Shown here: in pieces, positions 54,361 through 64,000 of the stretch
Layout: the number at the start of each line of letters is the position of its first letter
Numbering within the stretch: the stretch's first letter is position 1
DNA from: Sorex araneus
Taxonomy: Eukaryota; Chordata; Mammalia; Eulipotyphla; Soricidae
Direction of reading: 5' to 3'
Length of the DNA: 64,000 bases
Assembly: GCF_027595985.1 (NCBI RefSeq)
Contig: NC_073303.1
Coordinates: forward strand, 20,126,675 to 20,190,674
Translations under genes and position numbers: made by a program
The notes under the pieces: generated by a model
What the model saw: the letters and a program-made list of their open reading frames with translations, nothing else
Told to the model about the DNA's origin: nothing
Database searches by the model: none

Positions 54361-55519
54361 TCAACTAACATGCAGCTAACAATTAAATCATTAAACTGCA
54401 TTCTCGGTGGGGGTGAGAGGAAGGAACAAGCAAGGATATTTAGGCTTGTTGAGAATCAAACATGTAGGACGCAGAGATAGAAAAGCAAAACCCTCTGAGA
54501 AATCAGGCCATCATAATAAAAAGGTGAAAGATAAAACATTGCCTCGTAGGAGAATTGCTCATGAAAAGGCAGAAAGAAAATGCTGCATGTATGAATTCTA
54601 TTTGCAAGATGGTGTCTATACTGTAAACTAACCACAATCACAAGAATCTGAAATGTTAGGAAGTACAGGGGACTCTGATTGTCTCTTTTCTGCATAGGAT
54701 CTGAGTGTTCTTTCCAGGTGGGGAAACCCCTTTGCAGAAGTCTTGACCCCCATCTTCTCTTCCACCCATCTCTCCACCACAGCACGATGTGGGCACAGAG
54801 CTTGATGTACCAATGCAGCTGAAGACCCAGACCCAGATTCTTACTCTCAGCCAGGCACGCACAGCTCAAGTGAAACTCCAACTCATCTCCCTTTCAATCA
54901 CAATGATCCATAGTGACTGCTTTCTGCCAGTGAGTGGAACCTAACCTTACTATTTACTGTTTCTATGGCAGAAACTTGAACTTGCTTGGCTTTCTGACCT
55001 TGTTCTTCATTTTCTGATCTTGTTCTCCAGCTTGTCCATCAATCTGGGCATATCTCAATATTTTTGAAGAGATGAGAGAGAGATACGTAAATTTTTAGAC
55101 AGGAGGAGAATGGGCGAAGGTAAGCCAAGTAATTAGTGAACAGAAAGTTCTTTTCAGTTCAAGATGGACAGAATTGATGGGCAATCGTGAGGAAAAAGAC
55201 ATGATGACTCCAGCTACAAGTTGGATCAATACAAGGCAATTTAAGAGACAATATGAGCATAGAGAACCAGTGAGAACTGCACAGGACAAAAGGACTTCAG
55301 TAAGGGCACTCACTCTACCAGGAGACCAGTGTGCATATGGAAAGCACTAAATGGCAAGAACCTTTAATACAAAATGTTCCTAGGAAAATGCAAAAATATA
55401 GCAGCTACAGTAGGGAAAATGATAACAACATTAAATCTTAGAAAAATCTCGACCATACCTCCAAAGAAAGGAGGAAGAACTTAAGCTCTGTGTTAAGAGG
55501 TAAGAATCATGCAGTTTCC
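54361..55519. other. Unique sequence
   Basis: No gene is supported. Open frames at 54,407-54,631 (+) and 54,456-54,881 (-) overlap and are featureless. Contains one copy of a 36-nt direct duplication (see 54,896-54,931). Confidence 0.4.
54896..54931. repeat. 36-nt direct repeat, copy 1
   Basis: Starts AATCACAATGATCCATAGTG and ends CTTTCTGCCAGT; identical over 36 nt to 56,046-56,081, 1,150 bp away, while the flanks differ completely. Confidence 0.9.
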
Positions 55520-55600
55520 AGAACTGGGGATACAGCTCAGTGCCAGAGTCTCCTCGACATGTATGAGGCCTTCGGTTCAATCCCCAGGACCAAAAGTAAA
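55520..55600 (+). mobile_element. Short tRNA-like SINE, head only
   Basis: GGGGATACAGCTCAGTGCCA, then GGTTCAATCCCCAGGACC, passing directly into AAAAGTAAAAC. It resembles tRNA-Ala-like head-only SINEs and the copy at 39,458. Confidence 0.55.
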
Positions 55601-55604
55601 ACTA

Positions 55605-55785
55605 TCCCTAGATTCCAAGAGATAGAACAGCAGGTACGCCCTTTTCCTTGCACAAGTAGGCTACTAGGATTCAATCTTTTGCACCACATATGTTCCCCTG
55701 GGACCTGACAGGAGTGATCCCGGAGCATAGAGTCATGACTAAGATGAGTACCACCAGGTATGGCATAAAGATGAACATCAACAAC
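55605..55785 (+). mobile_element. Diverged type A SINE
   Basis: AGAGATAGAACAGCAGGTAC, TAGGATTCAATCTTTTGC, CAGGAGTGATCCCGGAGCAT, and ACCACCAGGTATGGC with a CAACAACAACAACAAAATC tail. Positions 55,786-56,475 after it are unique apart from the 36-nt repeat. Confidence 0.65.
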
Positions 55786-56045
55786 AACAACAAAATCCAG
55801 CTAAACTTGTTATAGACTTGTGCTAAAACAATGTGTTTCCAATACAACTATAATATCAGAAGAGACAAAAAGAAAAGAGAAGCTATTATTGCCCTATAAA
55901 ACCTAACATAATCCTAATTTGTGTGTTGGTATGTGATTGTTTTAATCACATCAATTTTTTAACTTGATCATCAACTTGTATCCATGTTTCCATTTTAAAT
56001 TATCATTTAAACAGTTTTTCTGCTGACTCAAAATCTGACTATAAA

Positions 56046-56081
56046 AATCACAATGATCCATAGTGACTGCTTTCTGCCAGT
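56046..56081. repeat. 36-nt direct repeat, copy 2
   Basis: Identical to 54,896-54,931; flanks unrelated. Confidence 0.9.
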
Positions 56082-56490
56082 CTAAAAGGGACATCACAGG
56101 AGAGATTATTTATAATCTACTAGGGAGATTATCTCCTTGGTTTTAAATAAGAGGTTATTATAATGGAGTTGTCCGTGTGACTTATCCTATGCCCACTATG
56201 TCAGTAGGGCTCTATATGCAGTTCCTGTAAACCTCAAACAAGCCCATAAATCAGATACACACTTGTTGTTATAAGTTCACAGGAGTTCTGCTCTAACGGG
56301 GCCATAAAGCAAGATCTGGTGTTCAATTCTGGCTAATTCTCAGCTAATGTTGATGTAAATTGTTCAGCATGGCAGAGAACTAATCCATCACCATTCTGCT
56401 TCATCCTTCCCGTTAAGATCTCTTGTTCATCAGGAATCCACATTTCTCTACAAAATCTCTGGGAAGTCTGGCCTTATATTATCTCAGGAG

Positions 56491-56726
56491 TCACTGTCAC
56501 TGTCATCCTGTTGCTCATCAATTTGTTTGAGCAGGCACCAGTAACATCTCTCATTGAGAGACTTACTGTTTTTGGCATATCCAATACACTCGGGTAGCTT
56601 GCCAGGCTCTGGCTTGGGGGCTCGATACTCTCGGTAGCTTGCCAGGCTCTCCAAGAGGGGCGGAGGAATCGAACTCGGGTCAGCATGAAAGGCAAACACC
56701 CAACCGCTGTGCTATCGCTCCAGCCC
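56491..56726 (-). mobile_element. Type B SINE with 15-bp TSD
   Basis: TCACTGTCACTGTCATCCTG, GAGCAGGCACCAGTAACATC, CTCGGTAGCTTGCCAGGCTC, GGAATCGAACTCGGGTCAGC and the head complement. Perfect TSDs ATATTATCTCAGGAG lie at 56,476-56,490 and 56,727-56,741. Confidence 0.94.
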
Positions 56727-56879
56727 ATATTATCTCAGGAGAGTAAATTTAATTAATGTAAACCAATTATGACTTTGCTGTTCCCTTACTAGAGATGGTC
56801 TTAGAAAATTCTATATATCCAATTCCCAATAAGTGATTCCTGGGAATGCTCCTTTGCCTTTGTCCCTATTTCTGCCGCT

Positions 56880-57125
56880 GGACATCGTCCAGTGTGAGGA
56901 TGGGAGGCCTGATCCCCTTGGAGACATTATGAAGCCACGAAGGCCACTAAGTGTCACACTGAGATTGGTGGGTCAGAAAGGTAGAAAGAACTTGAGTTCT
57001 TAAAAAGTGTCATGGAGCCACTTGATAATGACTATTATCAGAATGTCCCTCTAGCCAGACCTTCTGATTTCTTTGACCATAAATCTCTTAAGCCCATTGG
57101 GTCTGGGATTTTGAGCCAATATGCA
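56880..57125 (+). mobile_element. Ancient interspersed repeat, family uncertain
   Basis: GACATTATGAAGCCACGAAG, GGGTCAGAAAGGTAGAAAGA, GTGTCATGGAGCCACTTGAT and CCATAAATCTCTTAAGCCCA resemble an ancient mammalian repeat known to me only by its phrases ('catggagcc...taagcca'). Confidence 0.35.
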
Positions 57126-57512
57126 TAATACTACAATTACAGGTACATACACACACAAAAAAACACTGTTTATGGCACATCCTCTTTCATAAAATGCCTA
57201 GAGTTGCTACTCTGCCATCCCACTTCCTCTATAACCTTGAACCCAAGTAGGCATTGAATAGATTCCTGTTGTTCTGTAAGACCGATTCTATCTGAGCAAG
57301 CAGGTCAATGCTTTCCTCCTCGTGTGTGAATGTGGATAATGATCCTAGAAAGGACAAGGGGATTGTCTGAGCTCAGAGTATTACCTGGTGAAGTCAGCTC
57401 ACTTATCTCTAGGTGAAGAAGAAAAGAAAATACATGTCACCAACTCTTTTTAATGAATTCAGAGTCAATTTTTTAAATGTGCCCAGTTTTCAGGGTAGGA
57501 AAAAATTCAAAA

Positions 57513-57516
57513 GGGA

Positions 57517-57596
<80 letters not shown>

Positions 57597-57660
57597 AGGA
57601 AGGAAGGAAGGAAGGAAGGAAGGAAGGAAGGAAGGAAGGAAGGAAGGAAGGAAGGAAGGA

Positions 57661-57736
<76 letters not shown>

Positions 57737-57768
57737 AGGAAGGAAGGAAGGAAGGAAGGAAGGAAGGA

Positions 57769-57844
<76 letters not shown>

Positions 57845-57860
57845 AGGAAAGAAAGAAAGG
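57513..57860. repeat. Long (GAAA)n/(GAAG)n homopurine tract
   Basis: About 350 bp of pure purine on the plus strand in blocks: GAAA, then GAAG (57,596-57,660), GAAA, GGAA (57,737-57,768), GAAA. Every frame is open, so the Lys/Glu/Arg-rich ORFs of 134-151 codons are artefacts. Confidence 0.97.
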
Positions 57861-57935
57861 TTATCTAAAAATAGAAAATAACACCATCAACATAAGCAAG
57901 CCCAGATGAATAGTTGGTGCTTAATAAATTAAAAC

Positions 57936-58100
57936 CAGGGACAGAGAGATAGTCAGAAGGTAAAGTACTTGCTTTGCAAGCTACTGACCCTGGTTGGATT
58001 CTGGCATTGCATACGGTTTTCTGATCCCACCAGGAGCAATTCCTGAGCACAGAGCCATGAGTAAGTCCTAAGCAACACCAGGAATGGCCCAAAAATAGAG
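57936..58100 (+). mobile_element. Diverged type A SINE
   Basis: GGGACAGAGAGATAGTCAGA, CTTGCTTTGCAAGCTACTGA, CCACCAGGAGCAATTCCTGA and CACCAGGAATGGCCC. Its A-rich end passes into the following GA repeat. Confidence 0.7.
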
Positions 58101-58107
58101 ATAGGGT

Positions 58108-58123
58108 TGGGAGAGAGAGAGAG

Positions 58124-58171
<48 letters not shown>

Positions 58172-58210
58172 GGAGGGAGACAGAGACAGAGAGAGATAGA
58201 GAGAGAAAGA
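58108..58210. repeat. (GA)n microsatellite
   Basis: Interrupted GA repeat with CAGAGACAGAG and GAGATAGAG variants, directly downstream of a SINE end. Confidence 0.95.
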
Positions 58211-58279
58211 ATAAAAAGTTTAGTGAGGACCAGAGTTATGATCACTACAGAATAGATGCTCCTTCAAAAAATCTGATTT

Positions 58280-58437
58280 GGGGACTGAAGCGATAGCAAT
58301 TTCCTTGCACTCGGCCAACCAGGGTTCAATTCCCAGCATCCCATATGGTCCCCTGAGCACCGCCAGGAGTGGTTCCTGAGTGCAGAGCCAGGAGTAACCC
58401 CTGTGCATTGCCAGGTGTGACCCAAAAAGCAAAAAAA
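58280..58437 (+). mobile_element. Type A SINE with TSD, shortened head
   Basis: GGGACTGAAGCGATAGCAAT then TTCCTTGCACTCGGCC: about 15 bp around the A box 3' side are missing. Box B GGGTTCAATTCCC and body are near consensus. TSDs AAAATCTGATTT / AAAACCTGATTT lie at 58,268-58,279 and 58,438-58,449. Confidence 0.9.
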
Positions 58438-58449
58438 AAAACCTGATTT

Positions 58450-59099
58450 TTTGATAAAATGAATATATTTTGTACCTGATTCTAAAACATTACAGTCAGA
58501 TTACCTCTATTGAATGAAGGGTTTTATTGCTATTAATTTTCTGAAACAATGACAAATATGACATGTTAATGTATCAGGATACAATTCAGTTAAGAAAATA
58601 GTGGAAAACATGGTGAAAAATATCTTTGCCCTCAGTTTTTTGTTATCTGAAGGTCATAATAACCTTTCAGATGAAAGAGAAGAAAGGGCTCAAGGCAAAG
58701 ACAATCAAAAAGAATATAGCAAGAGAGTTCTAGAGTAGAATAAAATTGCCATTTTCCTCTTCTCAAAAATCTAAATTTTCACATGGGAAAAGGTACACAC
58801 AAAGGAAAGAATTTAGGATTAAAATGGGATCATTCAAAATAGTTTACTAGGTTCTACTGCCCATACCACAGCCCAGGTTCTATAAACACACCACATTGGT
58901 TGAGATTTGAAATAGAGAAAAACTAGTTTGGGATATGGGTTCAGCCAAAACAGAAGCAAACCCCTTCACTAATCCAAAATATAAGAAATGTGTTTTTGCA
59001 GAATTAGTAGTAGGGAATTTTCTCATATGTGGAACATAAGTAGCCAGAGCAAGCACACTGGTAAAAAACAAAACTAATTCATAACCTACGATGATTTGG
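58450..59099. other. Unique sequence
   Basis: AT-rich unique DNA; no gene supported. Confidence 0.45.
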
Positions 59100-59200
59100 G
59101 GCCAGAGAGAGACAGTACATGGTTAAGAAGAGTATAGGTTGCATGGAGTCAACCCTGGTTCCATCCCTGGCACCACATGGTACACCAAGCATCCAGGGCA
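59100..59200 (+). mobile_element. Old SINE head fragment
   Basis: GGGGCCAGAGAGAGACAGTA, then CTGGTTCCATCCCTGGCACC. The body is lost. Positions 59,201-59,650 after it are unique. Confidence 0.5.
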
Positions 59201-59650
59201 TCAAAATTTTTTAATTATGATAGTTCCTAGAGGGGAAGGGAGTGGGAATAGGTTGATTCATGGGGATGGGTTTTTGTTTTGGCCTGCTAGGGAGGGAGTC
59301 TACAAACGGTGTGAGGTCTTGAGAACATGGGAAAGGAGAAACAAAGCTAACATGCTCAAGAGGATGGGTTCCAAGCTAGGCACCAGTCCTATTTTATGGT
59401 CATGAAAAAAAGCCACTGGAGTTTTACGTCATCCTGCAAGGTCTCTCCCTTTGTTACGAGGGAGAGTAAGCCTAGATCAGTTTTAGGTGACCACTGAAAG
59501 AACTCAAGTTCTTTATATGCTCATTATAACACTTTAACATACTAAAATCACACCCAGCAGTACCATGATAGTTTAGAGTTACCATGGCAACCTGTGAACC
59601 TGTCCAAATATGGTATGGACATTTATAGGAACTGTTATTTTATCTTTTTT

Positions 59651-60300
59651 TTTTAATTGAATCACCATGCAATAGACCATTAGAATGCTAATCACGATGG
59701 GTTTCAGTCATAAAATGTTCCAATATCCACCCATTCACCATGTACATTTCCCACCACAGGGAGGTAGGAGGAGGTAGCCCATCCTGACCCCAAGAAAGCC
59801 CAGAGATTTCAGTCACAAAACCTGCTTACCCAAATTTCCAGCAGGTTAATATCTCGATGGGATCTATCCTAAGACAGTGGAGTCCAGCTGGTAGCATGAT
59901 GACAATTTTGGATTGTGGGAGCAAGTAACTGCTAGAGGCTCTGTTTGGGCAGGCAACAGGCTAACATGCCCCTCTCTGATGTGCCCTGGGTTGTTCAGCC
60001 TTGTGTGGGTCCAAGATTAACTGTAGCTTTCGATCTCTTTCAAGATTTATTTATGGGCCTCTGAAGCCATGCCAGTAGAAGAGCTTACATGGTAGCTCTG
60101 GAGTTGATTCATGGGGGTGACTGCCAAAGTTTCCGGGAGTTTAGGGAAGTGGTGGATGGGAGGTAACCCAGCCTAACTCTGAGAAAGCCTGGAAATTTCA
60201 GTCACAAAACCAACGTAATGGAATTTGCAGCAGGTTAATATCTTGGTGAGTTCTGTCCCAAAACAGTGGAGTCTGGCTGGAGGCATGGCGGTGGTCATCT
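59651..60300 (-). mobile_element. L1-like tail joined to a ~388-bp tandem repeat
   Basis: Plus strand: poly(T), TTGAATCACCATGCAATAGA, GGTTTCAGTCATAAAATGTT and CCATTCACCATGTACATTTC are an antisense L1-like 3' end. Next to it are two diverged copies of a block with AAATTTCAGTCACAAAACC, CAGCAGGTTAATATC and ACAGTGGAGTC (59,771-59,902 and 60,160-60,290), offset about 388 bp. There is no coding potential. The 5' end and TSD are not visible. Confidence 0.45.
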
Positions 60301-60398
60301 TACGCCAGAAACAAAGGGTACTTCCCGAAGTCTAACACCGTGGACTGGGCCTCAAAAATCATAAGTCAGCTAGCAGAAGGCTTCATATGCACATATAG

Positions 60399-60400
<2 letters not shown>

Positions 60401-60436
<36 letters not shown>
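60401..60436. repeat. (GT)n microsatellite
   Basis: About 18 GT units. Confidence 0.96.
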
Positions 60437-60438
<2 letters not shown>

Positions 60439-61879
60439 CAAGTCCAGGTCTCATGGAAGTCTCATGCTTTACTACTGATTCTTCCAGCCCTTTTGCTTTT
60501 TATATAGGTGGGGAATTGTGGGAAAGGGCCAATATTTAAGAAATTTTGCAATGTTCCAGGAACCATGCAGTTACAGGGATTAGACCTGGAGCTCCTGTAT
60601 GCACAGTATATCCTGGGACCCTTTGAGACATCCCCCCAGTCAAGGCTGCTTTGATCTCAACTGCTTCAAAATAGGAAGGATCTAGCTGTCAAACCTCATT
60701 TCAAAAGCAGCTGATAGAGAGTCACCCACATATTCTCAATGCTCTTTTCCATATCTTACATAAACATCAGAGTTCCTGGGAGTGAGGTGGATTAATGTAA
60801 AATACAAGGCAAAGTATCACCTCCTTGATACAAGATCTTTTCATCTTCGCAATGAATAAGCAAGGAGTCATGTGATAGTGAGGTTGACCCCAAAACCAAA
60901 GGGTTTGGTACTGACCCACCTTCAACTGTGGTCCTTACTCCTTACAGACATTTCTTGAGCTGTGTTTCATGTGGTAGATGTTGTTGACAGCCCCTGTGCA
61001 CATTTCTGGGTAATTATCAGGCTCTAAGAAATGACAGAAGGAAAGAGAAGAGCATAAATGATAGAAAAATAATGTCTTGTAACAGCTTGACTGGCAGTGC
61101 AGAGCTGAGTCAATCACACTTATGCTTGCCATGGTGTGGAGAAGGACATGGGCCCTCACCCGTTCTACATGTTTTCTTTCAAGACCTTGGTCAGACTTTT
61201 TATTTATTGCTGGATGAACCTAAGGTGCCTTCTTAGGTGTCTAACTGGAAAAGAGTCCCAGACGCCCAGGCCTTCATGGGAACCAGGAGATGCTTAACTT
61301 AAGGAGCAGAGATGCTTATCAAAAACCTCTTTGTTAGATCTGTTTTTCAAAAAATACATAGATATCACACAGCCATAACTAACACCTTCAAAGTCAGAGA
61401 CTAGATTCTTTAAATTCATCCAAGGAGAAGCTAGCCCCATGACTAAGTTACAGAAATTCCAAACTGATTCTACACAAATTTTTAAGGGATACTAAACCAG
61501 CATGACTCAAACATGTTTATCCTTTTTGAAGTACTTTTTGAAGTAGTACTAAGGGGTAACAGTTCAGATGCAGCCCGGGGCAAATAGAGTTTACTCTTAC
61601 ATTTTAACTCTCAGAGGGCTCCCTCTCTGGTTATAAATATAAATCATTCAGAAATCTAGAATTTTCATACCAAGATATAAAACCAGAGTTCACTGAACTT
61701 TCTGTTTGAACATTTTTAGGTTATTGGGACCTAAATGCTAACATGGAACCTGTCAAAATGGGAAGACTATTTCAATAATTATAGTTTCTCAAACCACTAA
61801 TTATCTAAGAGGCCAAGTGCAAAGTCTGTGTGTGGCACAAGTATATTCGGATCTCTTTCTCTGAGTCCAAAGCTGTGTT
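60437..61879. other. Unique sequence
   Basis: About 1.4 kb with no recognised repeat or supported gene. Confidence 0.4.
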
Positions 61880-61890
61880 AAGTGTTCCTA

Positions 61891-62136
61891 TAGCACTGTA
61901 GCACTGTCATCCCATTGTTCATCGATTTGCTCCAGTGGGCACCAGTAATGTCTCCATTGTGAGACTTGTTGTTACTGTTTTTGGCATATCAAATACGCCA
62001 CAGGTAGCTTGCCAGGCTCTGCCATGTGGGCTACTCTTGGTAGCTTGCTGGGCTCTCGGAGAGGGATGGAGGAATCAAACCCGGGTTGGCCTCATGCAAG
62101 GCAAACACCCTACCCTCTGTGCTATTACTCCAGCCC
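61891..62136 (-). mobile_element. Type B SINE with TSD
   Basis: GCACTGTAGCACTGTCATCC, GGGCACCAGTAATGTCTCCA, TTGGTAGCTTGCTGGGCTCT and the head complement TGTGCTATTACTCCAGCCC. TSDs AAGTGTTCCTA lie at 61,880-61,890 and 62,137-62,147. Confidence 0.92.
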
Positions 62137-62209
62137 AAGTGTTCCTAAAACCAAAATTTTGTTTTCCCATAGTGATTATTTGTATTATGAAATGAGAGGA
62201 TGACAGGAA

Positions 62210-62365
62210 TAAGGAGGAGGAGGAGGAGAAGGGAAAGGAGAGGGGAGGAAGAAGGAGAGGAGGGAAGAAGGTTAAAAAATGGGGGGAGCAGGGGAGGATG
62301 AGGGGGAGGAGAGGAGGGAGAAGAGGAGGAGGAGGAGGAGGAAGAGGAAGATAAAAGAAGAAAAG
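62210..62365. repeat. (GGA)n-type homopurine tract
   Basis: About 150 bp of AGGAGG/GGGAGGA purine repeats with few interruptions. Confidence 0.93.
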
Positions 62366-62939
62366 CAAAAATAAAGAGTAAAAGCATATCCCTTCTTACC
62401 TGTTGAAAGGTGGTCTCAATATAAAGGACAGCTGATGTGAATTGGCAAAGCCAAAAGCAGTGCTCACTCTCTTGAATTATGGTCTCACAAACTCTTTCAG
62501 AAAGGAAAAGAAGGCGATAGGAGGGAAGCAGAACTTTATTCCATGATGGATTTATTCTGACACGGAGCCCTTACAGGGGAGGCCAGACTATATACAATAC
62601 CGACACTAAATCAGAGCACGGGAGGACGGAGATTCTATAATGGGTGACTGCATAGAAATAGCTCTACTGAAGAGCAGAGAGGCCAAAAAACTGGAAGAAG
62701 ATATCTTTCTGCCTTTTTACAATCTGGTTCCAAAGTTTGAGTCTTCAGAAAAAAATCCAGAAGCATAAAATGTATGGGTTCTAACAGAATTCAATAAAAT
62801 GGCATATAGAAAACCAACATAGAATAGTTAGGTCAGAATAATTCTGTCTACTACAAACAGAGAAATACAAATGCCATAGAGGCATTAAATAAATATTATA
62901 GAGAAATTCTTATCTGAAGTGGTGGGAAGATCAGTGACT
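62366..62939. other. Unique sequence
   Basis: No recognised repeat or gene. Confidence 0.4.
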
Positions 62940-63365
62940 CCCTCATAAATTTCTGCATCCTAAATCTGGAACCTATGAATCTGTTACATAGTGAAAGGGA
63001 ATTAAGGTTGTGGATAGCATTAGATCACTTATCAGGTGATCTTGAGATGGATTCTCAGATTATTAGAGTGTCCTGATGATATCAGCATCTTATTAAAATA
63101 AAAAGGGAAAAACAGAAAAATTCAGAATGGCACAAGGGGAGAAGACCTCAACCTGCCATGCGCTGAAAAATGTGGGTGGTCTTTTAAGAAGTTGGGAATG
63201 GACAAAGAAATGGATTCTCCCCTAGAGCCCCCAGGAGAAATGCAACCCATGGATATCTGGATTTTAACCCAATCAGTTCTATTTCAAATAGACATGTGAG
63301 CTAGAAAACTGCAGATGACAAATTTGTGGGGGGTTTTTTTAGCCACTGAGTTTAGTGAGCATTTG
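62940..63365 (+). mobile_element. Ancient interspersed repeat, family uncertain
   Basis: GGAACCTATGAATCTGTTAC, GATCTTGAGATGGATTCTCA, AATGGATTCTCCCCTAGAGC, CCCCCAGGAGAAATGCAACC and AGCCACTGAGTTTAG form the order of a well-known old mammalian repeat whose name I cannot give with certainty. The frame is not coding. Confidence 0.5.
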
Positions 63366-64000
63366 TTTAATAATCAAAGGAAACTCACTCACCTGCCAAG
63401 CGAGTAGGTAGCATTATGTATGTCTGATTATCTCAGTAATATGTCTCTACCTCAGGAAAATAAAACTTTTGAGGACCTCAGTTGTAGAAGAAAAAAAATG
63501 TTTTCAGCCTCCTTGCTTTTAAGTATTCGATTATTAAGTTCAGTGAGTCAAAGTTCTGTGGAAGTTTCACTCTCCTCTAACGGAGATATTGACCTGCTGG
63601 CACCTCAGCTAAGAATTGTATACTAGCAACAAAGAGATGCACTCACACTCCCCACATCATGGCATTTTCTCTGAGAAAAATCTCATATGTGCCACTTCTT
63701 TTGTTTCAAAACTAGAATTTCATCTGAAAAATATATCATGGTGTGGCAGATACTGTGGAAGCAAATCCAAAGATCATTCCCCCATTCATTTCTTGCTAAG
63801 AGAATTTCTGTTCTGTTTCAGTACCTGCTCCTGCTATGGGACTCATAAATTCAGACTGGTCTCAACTAGTCACAGGGGTTGTTCTTGTTCATGACTGGTG
63901 CCTCATAATATGGCTTGAGTTATTGACCAGCAATGGGAGTTTGCTTGAAAGCTCCTATGAGACACTTGCCTTAAACTCGAAAGGAGATTCGTGGAAGAGC
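63366..64000. other. Unique sequence to window end
   Basis: Open frames at 63,420-63,626 and 63,616-63,894 (+) have no recognisable domain or splice context. Confidence 0.4.

Noticed and set aside
57413-57881. Lys/Glu/Arg-rich ORFs of 134 and 151 codons
   Set aside because: They are translations of the GAAA/GAAG microsatellite; any frame of such a repeat is open.

Overview
The window looks like gene-poor mammalian nuclear DNA, most likely from a shrew (Sorex or a close relative). The evidence is a very dense population of one tRNA-headed SINE, several 5'-truncated L1 insertions with readable ORF2 ends, ancient MIR and old-L1 relics, long microsatellites, and no bacterial gene structure. The SINE head (GGGGCTGGAGCGATAGCACA, with an A box and a GGGTTCGATTCCC B box) resembles the Sor-type SINEs I know from shrews. 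The species call is an inference from memory of that family, not a database result. I found no host gene that I can name.

Layout. 1-11.7 kb: an L1 tail, SINEs, MIR, old L1, CT/CA and GT microsatellites, and mostly unique DNA. 11.7-13.3 kb: a young L1 3' part with about 330 open ORF2 codons. 13.3-23.5 kb: SINEs of both types, MIR, and long unique stretches. 23.5-31.8 kb: three more L1 3' parts, one nested in an older L1, plus SINEs. 32.2-34.3 kb: a 1.47-kb composite retroelement, a strong G-quadruplex motif and Z-DNA-prone repeats. 36.7-37.3 kb: a possible 114-nt coiled-coil exon between two SINEs. 38-43 kb: nested insertions, an intronless tRNA-Tyr copy, and an L1 with a probable 3' transduction. 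44-52 kb: SINEs, MIR and a GC-rich non-repeat patch near 47.5-48.1 kb. 52.3-53.3 kb: a possible LTR fragment and a 287-bp relic of an RTE-type LINE. 54-64 kb: SINEs, a 350-bp GAAA/GAAG tract, a tandemly repeated L1-tailed block, purine tracts and old repeats.

How the parts work together. Two retrotransposition systems can be read here. Type A SINEs (about 165-180 bp, A-rich tail) and the L1 3' parts end in A-rich tails and carry 10-19 bp target-site duplications, as expected of L1 machinery. Type B SINEs (about 240-260 bp) use the same tRNA-like head but a different body, and end in TGACAG/CAGTGA-type repeats instead of poly(A). Their last ~52 nt match, with about seven differences, the 3' end of the RTE-like LINE relic at 53,017-53,303. 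This is the arrangement known for Bov-tA SINEs and BovB, and it points to an RTE LINE as the partner of type B SINEs. The other unusual object is the composite element at 32,248-33,717. It has a GC-rich 5' part with a 341-bp monomer repeat, a diverged internal ~246-bp duplication, and an L1-like tail, inside a perfect 16-bp target-site duplication.
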